64,000 nt of DNA from NCBI RefSeq assembly GCF_040364665.1, contig NZ_BAABWX010000005.1, positions 124,001-188,000 of the forward strand, written 5' to 3'. Below, piece after piece: positions 44,179 to 53,467 of this stretch (position 1 is its first letter; every line of letters starts with the position of its first letter). The notes under the pieces were generated by a model, which did not search any database, was not told the origin of the DNA, and saw nothing but the letters and a program-made list of their open reading frames with translations. Origin of the DNA: Cognatishimia sp. WU-CL00825 (GTDB taxonomy: Bacteria > Pseudomonadota > Alphaproteobacteria > Rhodobacterales > Rhodobacteraceae). A program made the translations under genes and the position numbers.

Positions 44179-45909
44179 CTACTCCATTTCATCTGTGTGC
44201 TCAGAGCGTGTCAGTGACACGGTGAATTCAGCACCTGCGTGATCGCGGTTGCGTCCGGTGATATTGCCGCCAAAACTTTGCACCAGACCATAAGAGATCG
44301 AAAGCCCAAGGCCCATGCCTTCGGATTGGCCGACCTCTTTGGTGGTGTAGAACGGGTCAAAGATCTTGTCAGCATCATGCAGGCCCGGACCGCTGTCTGC
44401 GACAATCACCTGCACCTGTGACCCGGCGGGTTGCACGATGATATCGAGTTGTTTTTCGTCGCTTTCCGCCATGGCGTCAGCGGCGTTGCTGACAAGGTTC
44501 ATCACCACCTGTTGTAGGCGCACGTCGCCACCGCGCACCCAAATCGGGGTATCGGGCTGGGTGCGGTTCACGATCACCTGTTCTGCGTGCAGGCGCGGTT
44601 GCAACAGCTCAAACACCGCGTCGATCACCGAGGTGATGTCCACATCGGTCACCGGTTCATGCTCTTGTCGGGCAAAGGCGCGCAGGTTCTTGATGATCCG
44701 GCCCATGCGGCGCGACAATTCGCTGATGCGATCCAGATTGTTGGCAGCTTCGGCCGGGCGATCGCGGTCCAGAAATTGCACGGCGTTTTCCGCAAAAGAG
44801 CGAATGGCCATAAGCGGCTGGTTTAATTCATGGCTGATCCCGGCGGACATCTGCCCCAGGGCAGAGAGTTTACCGGCCTGCACCAGATCTGACTGGGCTT
44901 TGCGCAGGGCCTCTTCGGCCTCGCGGCGTTCGGCGATTTCATGGCGTAGATTGACGTTGGCGTTTGTCAGCTGAACGGTGCGGGCGGCCACGCGAGCTTC
45001 GAGCTGGACATTGACGGCAGAAAGGGCACGGCGGCGTTCAGCCATGAAAAACAAGAACCCGCCAAACACCAGCGAGAGCGCGGCACCCACCAAGGCCTGC
45101 AATCCAGCAAGGCGCTGGGCAGGGGCCGTCGAAATTAGCGAATGCCCGATCATGCCAATGATGGGCTGTGGCAGTTCCAGATACAGCGCATTGCTGGGCA
45201 AAAACCGTTGCCCGGTTATTTGCCATTCGGTGTGACCTGCGGTTTGGGTAACGTTGTTGGGGGCAAATTCTGCGGCTCCGGTGGTGTCTGCAAAGGTCTG
45301 ATGCAGTATTTCAGAGCGGTTGGAGACAAAGATTTGTTTTTCGGTGTCGGTAAAGAAGACCACCTGGGGGGCGCTGCGCCAATCGGATTCCTCGACCGTC
45401 TCCATATCGACCCGCACCAAAACTGCGCCCGCAGCCTGCCCGCCAATATACACGGGGGCCATAAAGGCAAAGATCCGGGTGCCGTCGTTCAGGACAGAAT
45501 GGTCAAAACCCAATGCGCCGCTTTGGGCCCGTTGAAAATGCAGGGTTTGGGCAAAACTTTGCCCCACATGAGAGGGCTGCGAGCTGGCCAGCATGTTGCC
45601 TGCGTGATCCACATAAGCAATTTCCAGCGCACCCGAAGTATCTGACATTTTCAGCAGCAAAGGTAATAGGCTGTCGGCTGTTTCGGGCTGGCGTGCGATG
45701 GACCCTACATCTGGATGATCTGCCGTCAGTACCGCGAGTTGGCGAAACCTTGCCAATTGACCGACCAAGCGGTCTGCGGCCGAGCGCAGGTAAACCTGAC
45801 CTTGTTCAGACACGGGCCCTAGGGCGGCGCGATATCCAACGCTGAAAATTCCGGCTGCAAAGGCGGCTACGACGCTGATAAGACCCAATATCGCCAAAAA
45901 CCGCCGCAA
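44179..45909 (-). CDS. dctB: C4-dicarboxylate sensor histidine kinase
   Basis: A 576-residue membrane kinase: TM1 at about 3-24, a periplasmic Cache-like sensor domain (25-265), TM2 at about 269-289, a coiled-coil linker, HisKA with His360 (ISHELNQPLMAIRSF) and an HATPase domain (NLVSNAADAM, DSGPGLHDADKIFDPFYTTK, GLGLSISYGLV). I take TTG at 45909 as start because AAGGGAG lies six bases before it and the protein then opens directly with the first membrane segment; the frame is open to 46008 but that leader is not conserved-looking. It phosphorylates DctD. Confidence 0.93.
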   Translation of the reverse strand: MRRFLAILGLISVVAAFAAGIFSVGYRAALGPVSEQGQVYLRSAADRLVGQLARFRQLAVLTADHPDVGSIARQPETADSLLPLLLKMSDTSGALEIAYVDHAGNMLASSQPSHVGQSFAQTLHFQRAQSGALGFDHSVLNDGTRIFAFMAPVYIGGQAAGAVLVRVDMETVEESDWRSAPQVVFFTDTEKQIFVSNRSEILHQTFADTTGAAEFAPNNVTQTAGHTEWQITGQRFLPSNALYLELPQPIIGMIGHSLISTAPAQRLAGLQALVGAALSLVFGGFLFFMAERRRALSAVNVQLEARVAARTVQLTNANVNLRHEIAERREAEEALRKAQSDLVQAGKLSALGQMSAGISHELNQPLMAIRSFAENAVQFLDRDRPAEAANNLDRISELSRRMGRIIKNLRAFARQEHEPVTDVDITSVIDAVFELLQPRLHAEQVIVNRTQPDTPIWVRGGDVRLQQVVMNLVSNAADAMAESDEKQLDIIVQPAGSQVQVIVADSGPGLHDADKIFDPFYTTKEVGQSEGMGLGLSISYGLVQSFGGNITGRNRDHAGAEFTVSLTRSEHTDEME

Positions 45910-46099
45910 GCTCTGCTCCCTTTTTTTGCAGAATAGAAAGCCAGCCGCGGGATTGCCACTGAAATTGCCAAGAAAATTTTTGCCTCGGTACGGGGCAACG
46001 ACCAACATGCCGATGGAACCTTGGGGCGTCTTGCACTAACGTCCAAACGCAACCACATGGGTGGGGCAAGTTGGTCACTTCTGCGCAGGGGCAGCAAGA

Positions 46100-47878
46100 A
46101 TGCGCATCGCGATAGTAGCAAGTTTTTTGGCTGGGCTTTTCCTAAGCGCAGCAACTGTGCATGCTGATGTCAGTTTTGAGGTCGTTGGCGACGACAAGGC
46201 TTTGCGCAAGGCGCTAATGGGCAATTCTGCTTTGGCCGCCATCGAGACGGTTAGTGCCGTAGCGCCCCAGGATCTGGTGGCCACGGCGCAGGCCGATTAT
46301 CGCAAGCTTGCGGCCACCCTTTATGAGCGGGGATATTTTGGGCCCGTCATTTCCATTACACTTGATGGGCGTGAAGCCAGCAATGTGTCGCCGTTTAGAC
46401 AAGTCGCGCGCTATGACAGCGTGCGGATATCCGTAGACGCTGGGCGCAAGTATCAGCTGGGGAAAGTGTCCATTGCGCCAGTGGTGCCTGGCACGGATCT
46501 GCCAGAAGGGTTTGTGGCTGGGGCCGAGGCATCGACCTTGATCCTGCGCAAAACGGCAGAAACGGCGATTGATGCTTGGCGCGGCATGGGGCATCCAAAA
46601 GCCAAGATTGCGCGGCAGTCGATACGGGCCAATGCAGCAAAGGCCGTGTTGAACGCGGATCTGCAAGTTGCGCCGGGACCCCAAGCTCGCTTTGGCCAGT
46701 TGATGCCCCAAGGCCAAAGCCGGATGCGGGCCGAGCGGATTGATGCGATTGGTGGTTTGCCCCGTAACGCGCAATATCACCCCGACATTGTCACACGTGT
46801 GGCAGAACGGCTGCGCGACAGCGGAGGCTTTGCCTCGGTGGCGTTGACCGAGGGCGATGTGGCCGCAGATGGTATGATGGATGTCACGGCGGTGTTGGTC
46901 GAAGCCCCGCTTCGGCGGTTTGGTATTGGCGCAGAGCTGACCTCTGACGAGGGGCTGGGTCTGAGCGGTTTCTGGTTGCATCGCAATCTTTTTGGCGGGG
47001 CCGAGCGGTTGCGGTTTGATGCCGAGGTCACGGGGATTGGGGGCAACAGCGGCGGAGTAGACGCTGATTTTGGCGTGACTTATGCCCGTCCGGCAACCCT
47101 TACACCGGATACAAATTTGCAGATTGGCGCGCGGGTGACCCGACTGGATGAACCCACATTTTTGCAAGAAAGTGCCGAGTTGTCGTTTGGTTTTGAACAC
47201 CGGTTTTCCAAAACCAAAACCGGGTCAGTTTTTGCTGAAATTGCCCGATCTAAGATCACTGATAATTTCTCGACCCGGCACGTGACGCTGGTGTCGTTGC
47301 CGTCCACTATGGTGTGGGATAAGCGCGATGATCGGTTGGATGCACGGCAAGGCTGGTATCTTGCCACCGGGGCGCAGCCCTTTTTGATTTATGCTGACAG
47401 TGGAGGGCTGCGCGCAACCGTGGACGCGCGCGCCTATCGTGCCTTGGGGGCCAGCGGCAAAACTCGGCTGGCCGGGCGGGTGCAATTGGGCACCGTGGCC
47501 GGCGGATCTATCGGGTCTTTGCCACCGGACTGGCTGTTTTATTCTGGTGGGCCAGACACTGTGCGCGGGCTGAGCTATCAGTCACTGGGGGCGCTGCAAG
47601 GCGGCGTGGCCACTGGCGGGCGCAGTTTTGCGGGTGCTTCGTTTGAAATGCGCCACGACATTACCGGACCCTGGGGGGCCGCAGTTTTTGCAGACGCTGG
47701 GATGATTTCGGCGGGGGCTGGCTGGACCGGCAGCAGTGATTGGCATGCGGGTGTGGGCATTGGTGCGCGGTATAATACGCCAATTGGGGCCATTCGCGTT
47801 GATGTGGCCACCCCGGTGCGCAGCCCAACTGCCAGCAACAATCTGGCCTTTTATATCGGAATAGGACAGTCGTTTTGA
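46100..47878 (+). CDS. tamA: Outer-membrane translocation protein TamA (Omp85 family)
   Basis: A 592-residue Omp85-type protein. Signal peptide MRIAIVASFLAGLFLSAATVHA; POTRA-like repeats to about residue 270; C-terminal 16-strand barrel with GPDTVRGLSYQSLG near the conserved loop and the terminal FYIGIGQSF ending in Phe for BAM insertion. With TamB it helps move or insert certain outer-membrane proteins and has been linked to phospholipid transport. ATG 46100 gives the signal peptide; the frame is open to 46061. The stop overlaps the start of tamB. Confidence 0.93.
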   Translation: MRIAIVASFLAGLFLSAATVHADVSFEVVGDDKALRKALMGNSALAAIETVSAVAPQDLVATAQADYRKLAATLYERGYFGPVISITLDGREASNVSPFRQVARYDSVRISVDAGRKYQLGKVSIAPVVPGTDLPEGFVAGAEASTLILRKTAETAIDAWRGMGHPKAKIARQSIRANAAKAVLNADLQVAPGPQARFGQLMPQGQSRMRAERIDAIGGLPRNAQYHPDIVTRVAERLRDSGGFASVALTEGDVAADGMMDVTAVLVEAPLRRFGIGAELTSDEGLGLSGFWLHRNLFGGAERLRFDAEVTGIGGNSGGVDADFGVTYARPATLTPDTNLQIGARVTRLDEPTFLQESAELSFGFEHRFSKTKTGSVFAEIARSKITDNFSTRHVTLVSLPSTMVWDKRDDRLDARQGWYLATGAQPFLIYADSGGLRATVDARAYRALGASGKTRLAGRVQLGTVAGGSIGSLPPDWLFYSGGPDTVRGLSYQSLGALQGGVATGGRSFAGASFEMRHDITGPWGAAVFADAGMISAGAGWTGSSDWHAGVGIGARYNTPIGAIRVDVATPVRSPTASNNLAFYIGIGQSF

Positions 47879-50800
47879 GGCAGGTTTTTGTGATCTTGGC
47901 GGTGCTGCTTTGGGCTCCAATGGCTTTGGCACAGCAAGAGGCTCAAGAAGGCCAGTCGCGCATTGTCGCCTTTCTAGAGGAGGCTTTGTCAGATGGTGCA
48001 CGCACGGTGCGTATTCAGGGCTTTAAGGGCGCGTTGAGTTCTTCGGCAGAGCTGGATTTGCTGACGATTTCTGACGCTAACGGCGTTTGGTTTAAGCTAG
48101 AACAAGCCAAATTGGTCTGGCAACGCTCGGCACTGCTGCGCGGGGCATTGAACATCGAAAAGATATCCGCAAAGCGCATCGAGCTGATCCGCACGCCTGT
48201 GCAAAGCGCTGCAGCGCCAACCCCAGAAGCAACCCCGTTTGCCTTGCCTGATTTGCCTGTCTCAGTGGCGCTGGGCGCGTTGGAATTTGCTGAAATCAAA
48301 CTTGGGGACTCGCTGTTTGGTTTGGCGGCAACCGTGTCTGCGCGTGGCAATGCCAGCCTTAAAGATGGGGCGGGATCTGCGCGATTGGTGCTGACGCGGC
48401 TGGACGGGCCAAGCGGCACGTTTGATGTGGCGGCGACGTTTGACAATGTTGCGCGTGCCTTGGATTTGAACCTGAACGTCAGCGAAGATAGGGGCGGGGT
48501 GATTGCCACTCTGATTGATTTACCCGGCAAGCCCGCGCTGGAGGTAACCGCGCTGGGCAAGGGGCCCATCGATGATTTGGGCATTGACCTAAAGGTTGCA
48601 ACAGATGGGGTAGCGCGGTTTGGCGGCCGGATTGAAACCCAACGCACAGAAACCGAGGCACGGGTGTTTCGTGCGGACCTATCGGGCGATCTGAGCGCGC
48701 TTTTTCTGCCGGAATATCAAAACTTTTTTGGGGATGATGTTGCCCTGTCGGCGCGCGCATTGCGCGCTGCGGATGGTGCGCTGGATGTCAGCACGCTTAC
48801 GGTTTCCACGGCGGCGCTAGATATCAGCGGCTCGTTGGCGCTTGCACCAGGGGGGCAGCCAAAGCGAATAGCGCTGAACGGCAATCTGGGTCAGGGTGAC
48901 CGGTCAAAAACACGGCTTCCTATTGCGGGACAAGCGATTGACGTCACTTCTGCGCAACTTGCGTTGAACTATGATGCCGCCCGCGGCGATGCGGTGTATG
49001 GCGTGCTGCGCTTTGATGCTCTGGAAACGCCGGACCTGGAAATTGCGAGCGGCCAGCTGCGACTGGACGGACGGTTGGACCCGGTTGATGCCTCTGAACT
49101 TTCGGCCAGGGTTTCGGCTCAGCTGGCGGGATTTCAACCACAAGACAGCAAATTGGCATCCGCGTTTGGGCCCAATCTGGATGTGTCGTTTCAGGCGGAC
49201 TGGCAAAGGGGGGGGCCATTGCATCTTGGCGCGCTCGCGCTGCGCGGCCAGACGCTGAGTGTTACCGGGGATGCGGAAATTCTGACAGCGGATCGCAAGA
49301 TCGCGCTGACCACCTCACTTTCTGGCACGGTGCAAGACCTTGCTGCTTTTGCAGAGCTGAGCGGCATGGCGCTGGCAGGGTCCCTGAAGATGGACCTGAC
49401 CGCCGAAGCAGAGCTTTTGTCCGGAGCGTTTCAGGCCGATCTTGCGGCGACAGGGCAGGACTTGGCGATTGGCCAAGCGATGGCTGATAAAATGCTGCGT
49501 GGCTCAAGCCAGCTGACGCTTGCGGTGGCGCGGGATCACACTGGGGTGCAGTTAAAGTCACTGGCTGTTGAAAATCCATCGCTGTCGGTCACTGCACAGG
49601 GGGCCGTTTCGTCTGACGATGGGGCCTTGCATGTGAAAGCCCACCTGAATGATGCCGGACAGATCAGCACAGCTTTGGCGGGGGCGTTGTCGCTGGAGGC
49701 GGATTTGAACCGGGATGCGGCAGATGCCGCTTGGGTGCTAGATGCAAATGCGCAGGGAATTGCCGGATTGCAGGCACAAGTTAACGGGCAAGTGGGGTTG
49801 CCACAGGGGGCTGTGGCGCTGGATGTGTCAGGCACTGCACCTTTGGCGCTTGGCGACAGCTTTATTGCGCCCCGGTCTTTGCGTGGTGCTGCGCAGTTTG
49901 ATTTGGCAATCAATGGGCCGCCCACGCTGGGGGCTGTCAGCGGGCAAATACAGACCAGAAATGCGCGTCTGTTTGATCCGCAATTGGGCACTTCGCTTGA
50001 AAACCTGAACTTGCAGGCAGATCTGGCAGGCGCACAGGCGCGTATTCAAGCCAAAGGATCCGCCCGCGCCGGGGGCACTTTTTCCGCCGAAGGTTGGGTG
50101 GATCTGGCAAAACCCGGGCTGCCGGGGCAGATTGATATCGGGTTTCAAGACCTGCAATATGTCAGCGCGGCCTTTGAGACCGAGATCGCCACAGGTGACT
50201 TGCGCTTGGCCGGTCCATTGGCCACCAACAGTCAGATAACCGGCGTTCTACGCCTGAAGCAAACCGACATCATGCTTGACGATCTGTCCTCTGGTGGGGC
50301 GGAACCCATTCCCGACATCCAGTTTACCGGGCAAAGTGCCGCGCAAATTGCGACGCGCAAAAAGGCGGGATTGATCAAGAGGCCCTCTGGCTCTCGTGCA
50401 ACGCGGGTTGCTTTGGACGTGTCGGTGCAGGCCCCCAGTCGCATTTTTGTGCGCGGCAAGGGGTTGGATGTCGAGCTTGGCGGGGCCATTCGCCTGGGTG
50501 GCACAACCGACGACCTCGTGCCTTCGGGGGGCTTTGATTTGATCCGTGGTCGGTTTTCGCTGCAGGGGCAACGCTTTGATGTAGACGAAGCCTCTGTACG
50601 GTTGCGCGGCAGTTTTGATCCCTATATTCGCATTGTGTCCAGCGCATCAGCGGCCAATACCCGGATTACGCTGACGCTGGAGGGACCGGTGTCTGCCCCG
50701 GAATTATCGCTGACATCTGTCCCAAGCTTGCCGGAAGATGAAATTCTGGCGCGGCTATTGTTTGGACGTTCCGCTGCAAAGCTTTCACCGGTGCAGGCGC

Positions 50801-51093
50801 TACAGCTTGTCGACACCATTTCCAGTCTGGCTGGGGGGAAAACCCTGACCAGCGGCTTGCGCAAATCTTTGGGGGTTGATGATTTTGACCTGAGTACTGA
50901 TGAAACGGGTCAGGCCCAACTGCGGCTGGGGCGTTACATTTCTGAAAACGCCTATTCCAATGTCGAATTGGATGGCAACGGCGATGTCGAGATTCAGTTG
51001 AACTTTGATGTATCGCCCAATCTGACCCTGCGCGGGCGGGTCAACAGCCAGGGGCAAAGCGGCGTGGGTGTCTATTTGGAGCGGGATTATTGA
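47875..51093 (+). CDS. tamB: Translocation and assembly module protein TamB
   Basis: A 1072-residue periplasm-spanning AsmA-like protein. It has an N-terminal signal anchor (MRQVFVILAVLLWAPMALA), long repeats of beta-strand segments, and the conserved C-terminal TamB domain (DUF490) with APELSLTSVPSLPEDEILARLLFGRS, VQALQLVDTISSLAGG and the terminal GRVNSQGQSGVGVYLERDY. It spans from the inner membrane to TamA. The TTG at 47875 overlaps the tamA TGA. It is shorter than the E. coli protein (about 1260), mostly in the repeat region. Confidence 0.93.
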   Translation: MRQVFVILAVLLWAPMALAQQEAQEGQSRIVAFLEEALSDGARTVRIQGFKGALSSSAELDLLTISDANGVWFKLEQAKLVWQRSALLRGALNIEKISAKRIELIRTPVQSAAAPTPEATPFALPDLPVSVALGALEFAEIKLGDSLFGLAATVSARGNASLKDGAGSARLVLTRLDGPSGTFDVAATFDNVARALDLNLNVSEDRGGVIATLIDLPGKPALEVTALGKGPIDDLGIDLKVATDGVARFGGRIETQRTETEARVFRADLSGDLSALFLPEYQNFFGDDVALSARALRAADGALDVSTLTVSTAALDISGSLALAPGGQPKRIALNGNLGQGDRSKTRLPIAGQAIDVTSAQLALNYDAARGDAVYGVLRFDALETPDLEIASGQLRLDGRLDPVDASELSARVSAQLAGFQPQDSKLASAFGPNLDVSFQADWQRGGPLHLGALALRGQTLSVTGDAEILTADRKIALTTSLSGTVQDLAAFAELSGMALAGSLKMDLTAEAELLSGAFQADLAATGQDLAIGQAMADKMLRGSSQLTLAVARDHTGVQLKSLAVENPSLSVTAQGAVSSDDGALHVKAHLNDAGQISTALAGALSLEADLNRDAADAAWVLDANAQGIAGLQAQVNGQVGLPQGAVALDVSGTAPLALGDSFIAPRSLRGAAQFDLAINGPPTLGAVSGQIQTRNARLFDPQLGTSLENLNLQADLAGAQARIQAKGSARAGGTFSAEGWVDLAKPGLPGQIDIGFQDLQYVSAAFETEIATGDLRLAGPLATNSQITGVLRLKQTDIMLDDLSSGGAEPIPDIQFTGQSAAQIATRKKAGLIKRPSGSRATRVALDVSVQAPSRIFVRGKGLDVELGGAIRLGGTTDDLVPSGGFDLIRGRFSLQGQRFDVDEASVRLRGSFDPYIRIVSSASAANTRITLTLEGPVSAPELSLTSVPSLPEDEILARLLFGRSAAKLSPVQALQLVDTISSLAGGKTLTSGLRKSLGVDDFDLSTDETGQAQLRLGRYISENAYSNVELDGNGDVEIQLNFDVSPNLTLRGRVNSQGQSGVGVYLERDY

Positions 51094-51102
51094 CCGAGAT
51101 TT

Positions 51103-51894
51103 CTAGTCCAGGACCCGTTCTGGAAACACCGCAATGCGGCCCAGAGCTGTGGCCTCGCGCGCAACGCGGGTTTGTTCAGTCTCATAGGATTTGCGCACAA
51201 ACTCGATGTGGGCCACTGCGGCATCTGCAGCCCCGTCCGGGTCTCTGTTGATGATCGCATCACAGATATCATGGTGTTGCTGCAACAGGATTTCGCCGGT
51301 GCCATCAATCGACCGCAGCATTGCCCGGTTGTAAAAGATGTTCTGTTTGCTGAGCGCATAGATCGAAGACATCGTGTGCACCAGCAGGGAATTATGCCCC
51401 GCATCCACGATGGCGGAATGAAACTGAATATCTGCCCGTTCGGACGCAGCGGAATCTTGGTCCGCGTGGGCTTTGTCCAAGAGCTTCATCACTTCTGTCA
51501 GAATGGTGCGGTCATGTACCGTGGCCCGTTCCGCGGCCAATCTGGCGGCAAAGCGTTCTTGTTCTAATCTGAATTCAAGATAGTCGTGAAAGGCCGAAGT
51601 GTGGCGTGCATAAAGCTGGATCAGCGCATCTGACATGGCAGTGCCCAGCAATGGCGCGATGAAATTACCCTCGCCGTGCCGCACAAGGATCAGGCCATCA
51701 CTCTCTAACTGCTTGATGGCTTCGCGCACTTTGGGGCGCGATACATTCATGCGCTCGGCCAAGTCCCGCTCGGACGGTAGTCGCGCACCGTCCTTTAGGA
51801 TCCCATTCAAAATGAGCGTTTCGATCTGCTCTGTGACCGCCTGAACAACCGAAGATTGGTTGATGGGCTGAAACAATGTGTCATGCGAATTCAT
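51103..51894 (-). CDS. GntR-family regulator, FadR/FCD subfamily
   Basis: A 263-residue regulator with an N-terminal winged helix (LPSERDLAERMNVSRPKVREAIKQLESDGLILVRHGEGNFIAP) and a C-terminal helical FCD ligand domain (FRLEQERFAARLAAERAT, FHSAIVDAGHNSLLVHTM with metal-binding His/Asp). It is divergent from the TRAP-Dld genes and resembles LldR/PdhR-type regulators, so lactate or a related 2-hydroxy acid is the probable effector. The nonamer GTGGTAAAC is found near both divergent promoters. It converges on tamB with nine bases between. Confidence 0.93.
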   Translation of the reverse strand: MNSHDTLFQPINQSSVVQAVTEQIETLILNGILKDGARLPSERDLAERMNVSRPKVREAIKQLESDGLILVRHGEGNFIAPLLGTAMSDALIQLYARHTSAFHDYLEFRLEQERFAARLAAERATVHDRTILTEVMKLLDKAHADQDSAASERADIQFHSAIVDAGHNSLLVHTMSSIYALSKQNIFYNRAMLRSIDGTGEILLQQHHDICDAIINRDPDGAADAAVAHIEFVRKSYETEQTRVAREATALGRIAVFPERVLD

Positions 51895-52310
51895 GGCTGA
51901 TTCTTTCTGAAAAACCTATCCGGTTGTGGTGATCATTGAACGTCAGATGTGGTGACTGGTTGCAAAAATTGCCAGTGTGGTAAACATTCTAGTCCTTTTT
52001 TTTAAACTGACAACTCTGTTTGTGTTTGGTTTTGATAGCTTGAGGAATTTTTTCATAGAATGTTGATTTATAACGTTAAATTTTTAGGATGCGCATGTAT
52101 TCAGGGACAAAATTGGCGTTAGAGGTCCGCAAAATCTTGCAGGGATTTCAGAATAAATTGTCGCAGTGGTTACGAAATTGTTGACGAACCTAAGTGGTAA
52201 ACTTTATTAACCAGTATCAAGATTGCTGTTTTACGCTGACGCATCGCAGAGGAAACGATGCCGAGTTTGGCGGCGCCCAACGCCCAAAAGGCACCCTTAG
52301 GAGGAAGACT
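51895..52310. other. Divergent intergenic region of the lactate locus
   Basis: This 416-base stretch is AT-rich and has no convincing gene. The nonamer GTGGTAAAC occurs at 51977-51985 (regulator side) and 52194-52202 (transporter side). The second copy is part of an imperfect dyad at 52195-52213 (TGGT..AA...TT.ACCA) lying within a possible promoter, TTGACG at 52181-52186 and TTTATT at 52203-52208. Confidence 0.55.
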
Positions 52311-53363
52311 ATGAAATCGATCTTAACCGGACTTACCCTTGCTGCATCGCTGGTAACGGCCCCCGCAGCCTTTGCCGCAGACAAGCTGCTGCTTAAGACA
52401 CCCATTGCATTTTCCACAGCGTTGCCTGGATTGGGTTCTCCGATCCCACGTGTGGCTGAACAGCTTGGCCTGATGTCAGGTGGCTCGCTGAAAATGAAAG
52501 TTTATGAGCCCAGCAAACTGGTGCCGCCTTTTGAAATTCTTGATGCGGTTTCTTCGGGCAAAATCAATTCTGGTTATACGACTGCCGGATATTGGGCTGG
52601 TAAAATTCCAGCGGCACCCTTGTTCTCGGCTGTGCCATTTGGCCCAGAAGCCGGCGAATACATGGCTTGGATGTACTATGGCAACGGCTTAGCGCTGTAT
52701 CAGGAAATGTATGACCAAGCCGGCTTCAACGTGCATGTGATGCCCTGCGCGGTGATTGCGCCAGAAACATCTGGTTGGTTTGCAAAAGAAATCAATTCCC
52801 CCGAGGATCTGAAGGGTTTGAAAATGCGTTTCTTTGGCCTTGGCGGCAAAGTGATGCAGAAATTGGGTGTTGCAACGTCACTGCTGCCCGGCGGCGAAAT
52901 TTTCCCAGCGCTGGAAAAAGGCGCAATTGATGCGACCGAATTCTCGATGCCTGCGATTGATGCCCGTCTTGGGTTCCACAAGCTGGTCAAATACAACTAC
53001 TTCCCAGGCTGGCACCAGCAAGCGACCGTATTTGAGCTGATGATCAACAAAGACGTTTGGAACGAGGCGTCCGAACAGCACAAAGCGATCATCGAAAACG
53101 CTTGTAAAGCTTCGATGACAGATAGTTTTGCCGAAGGCGAAGCCATTCAGCACGCAGCCTTGATCGATAATGTTGAAAACAACGGCGTGATCATGAAGCA
53201 GTGGTCCCCGGAAATGTTGGACACTTTCAAGACAACATGGAACGAGATTGCCGCAGAAGAAGCCGCCGCTGATGCCTTCTTTGCTAAAGTTCTGACTGAC
53301 ATGAACGAATTCCGCGACGGCTATGCTCTGTGGAAAGAAAACGCCTTCTTGCCACGCAAGTAA
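52311..53363 (+). CDS. TRAP substrate-binding protein, TakP-like
   Basis: A 350-residue periplasmic protein; ATG 52311 follows AGGAGGAAG and begins a signal peptide (MKSILTGLTLAASLVTAPAAFA). It has the pattern of the TakP/TtuB branch that binds 2-oxo acids or lactate as dimers: SGKINSGYTTAGYWAGKIP, PEDLKGLKMRFFGLGGKV, GAIDATEFSMPAIDARLGFHK and FPGWHQQATVFEL. With a D-lactate dehydrogenase two genes on, lactate or a related hydroxy acid is the likely ligand. Confidence 0.92.
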   Translation: MKSILTGLTLAASLVTAPAAFAADKLLLKTPIAFSTALPGLGSPIPRVAEQLGLMSGGSLKMKVYEPSKLVPPFEILDAVSSGKINSGYTTAGYWAGKIPAAPLFSAVPFGPEAGEYMAWMYYGNGLALYQEMYDQAGFNVHVMPCAVIAPETSGWFAKEINSPEDLKGLKMRFFGLGGKVMQKLGVATSLLPGGEIFPALEKGAIDATEFSMPAIDARLGFHKLVKYNYFPGWHQQATVFELMINKDVWNEASEQHKAIIENACKASMTDSFAEGEAIQHAALIDNVENNGVIMKQWSPEMLDTFKTTWNEIAAEEAAADAFFAKVLTDMNEFRDGYALWKENAFLPRK

Positions 53364-53371
53364 GCACCAAA

Positions 53372-53399
53372 GATTGGGGCGCATTTAGACGCCCCAATC
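53372..53399 (+). other. Hairpin after the TRAP binding protein gene
   Basis: A perfect 10-bp stem (53372-53381 with 53390-53399, loop CATTTAGA) without a T-run. It probably protects the 3' end of the upstream mRNA segment. Confidence 0.75.
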
Positions 53400-53467
53400 G
53401 CCCATTCAATTTACCCGCAACAGATGACCATGACCGCATGTTCTGACGCGCATGCAAGGAGGGGACT

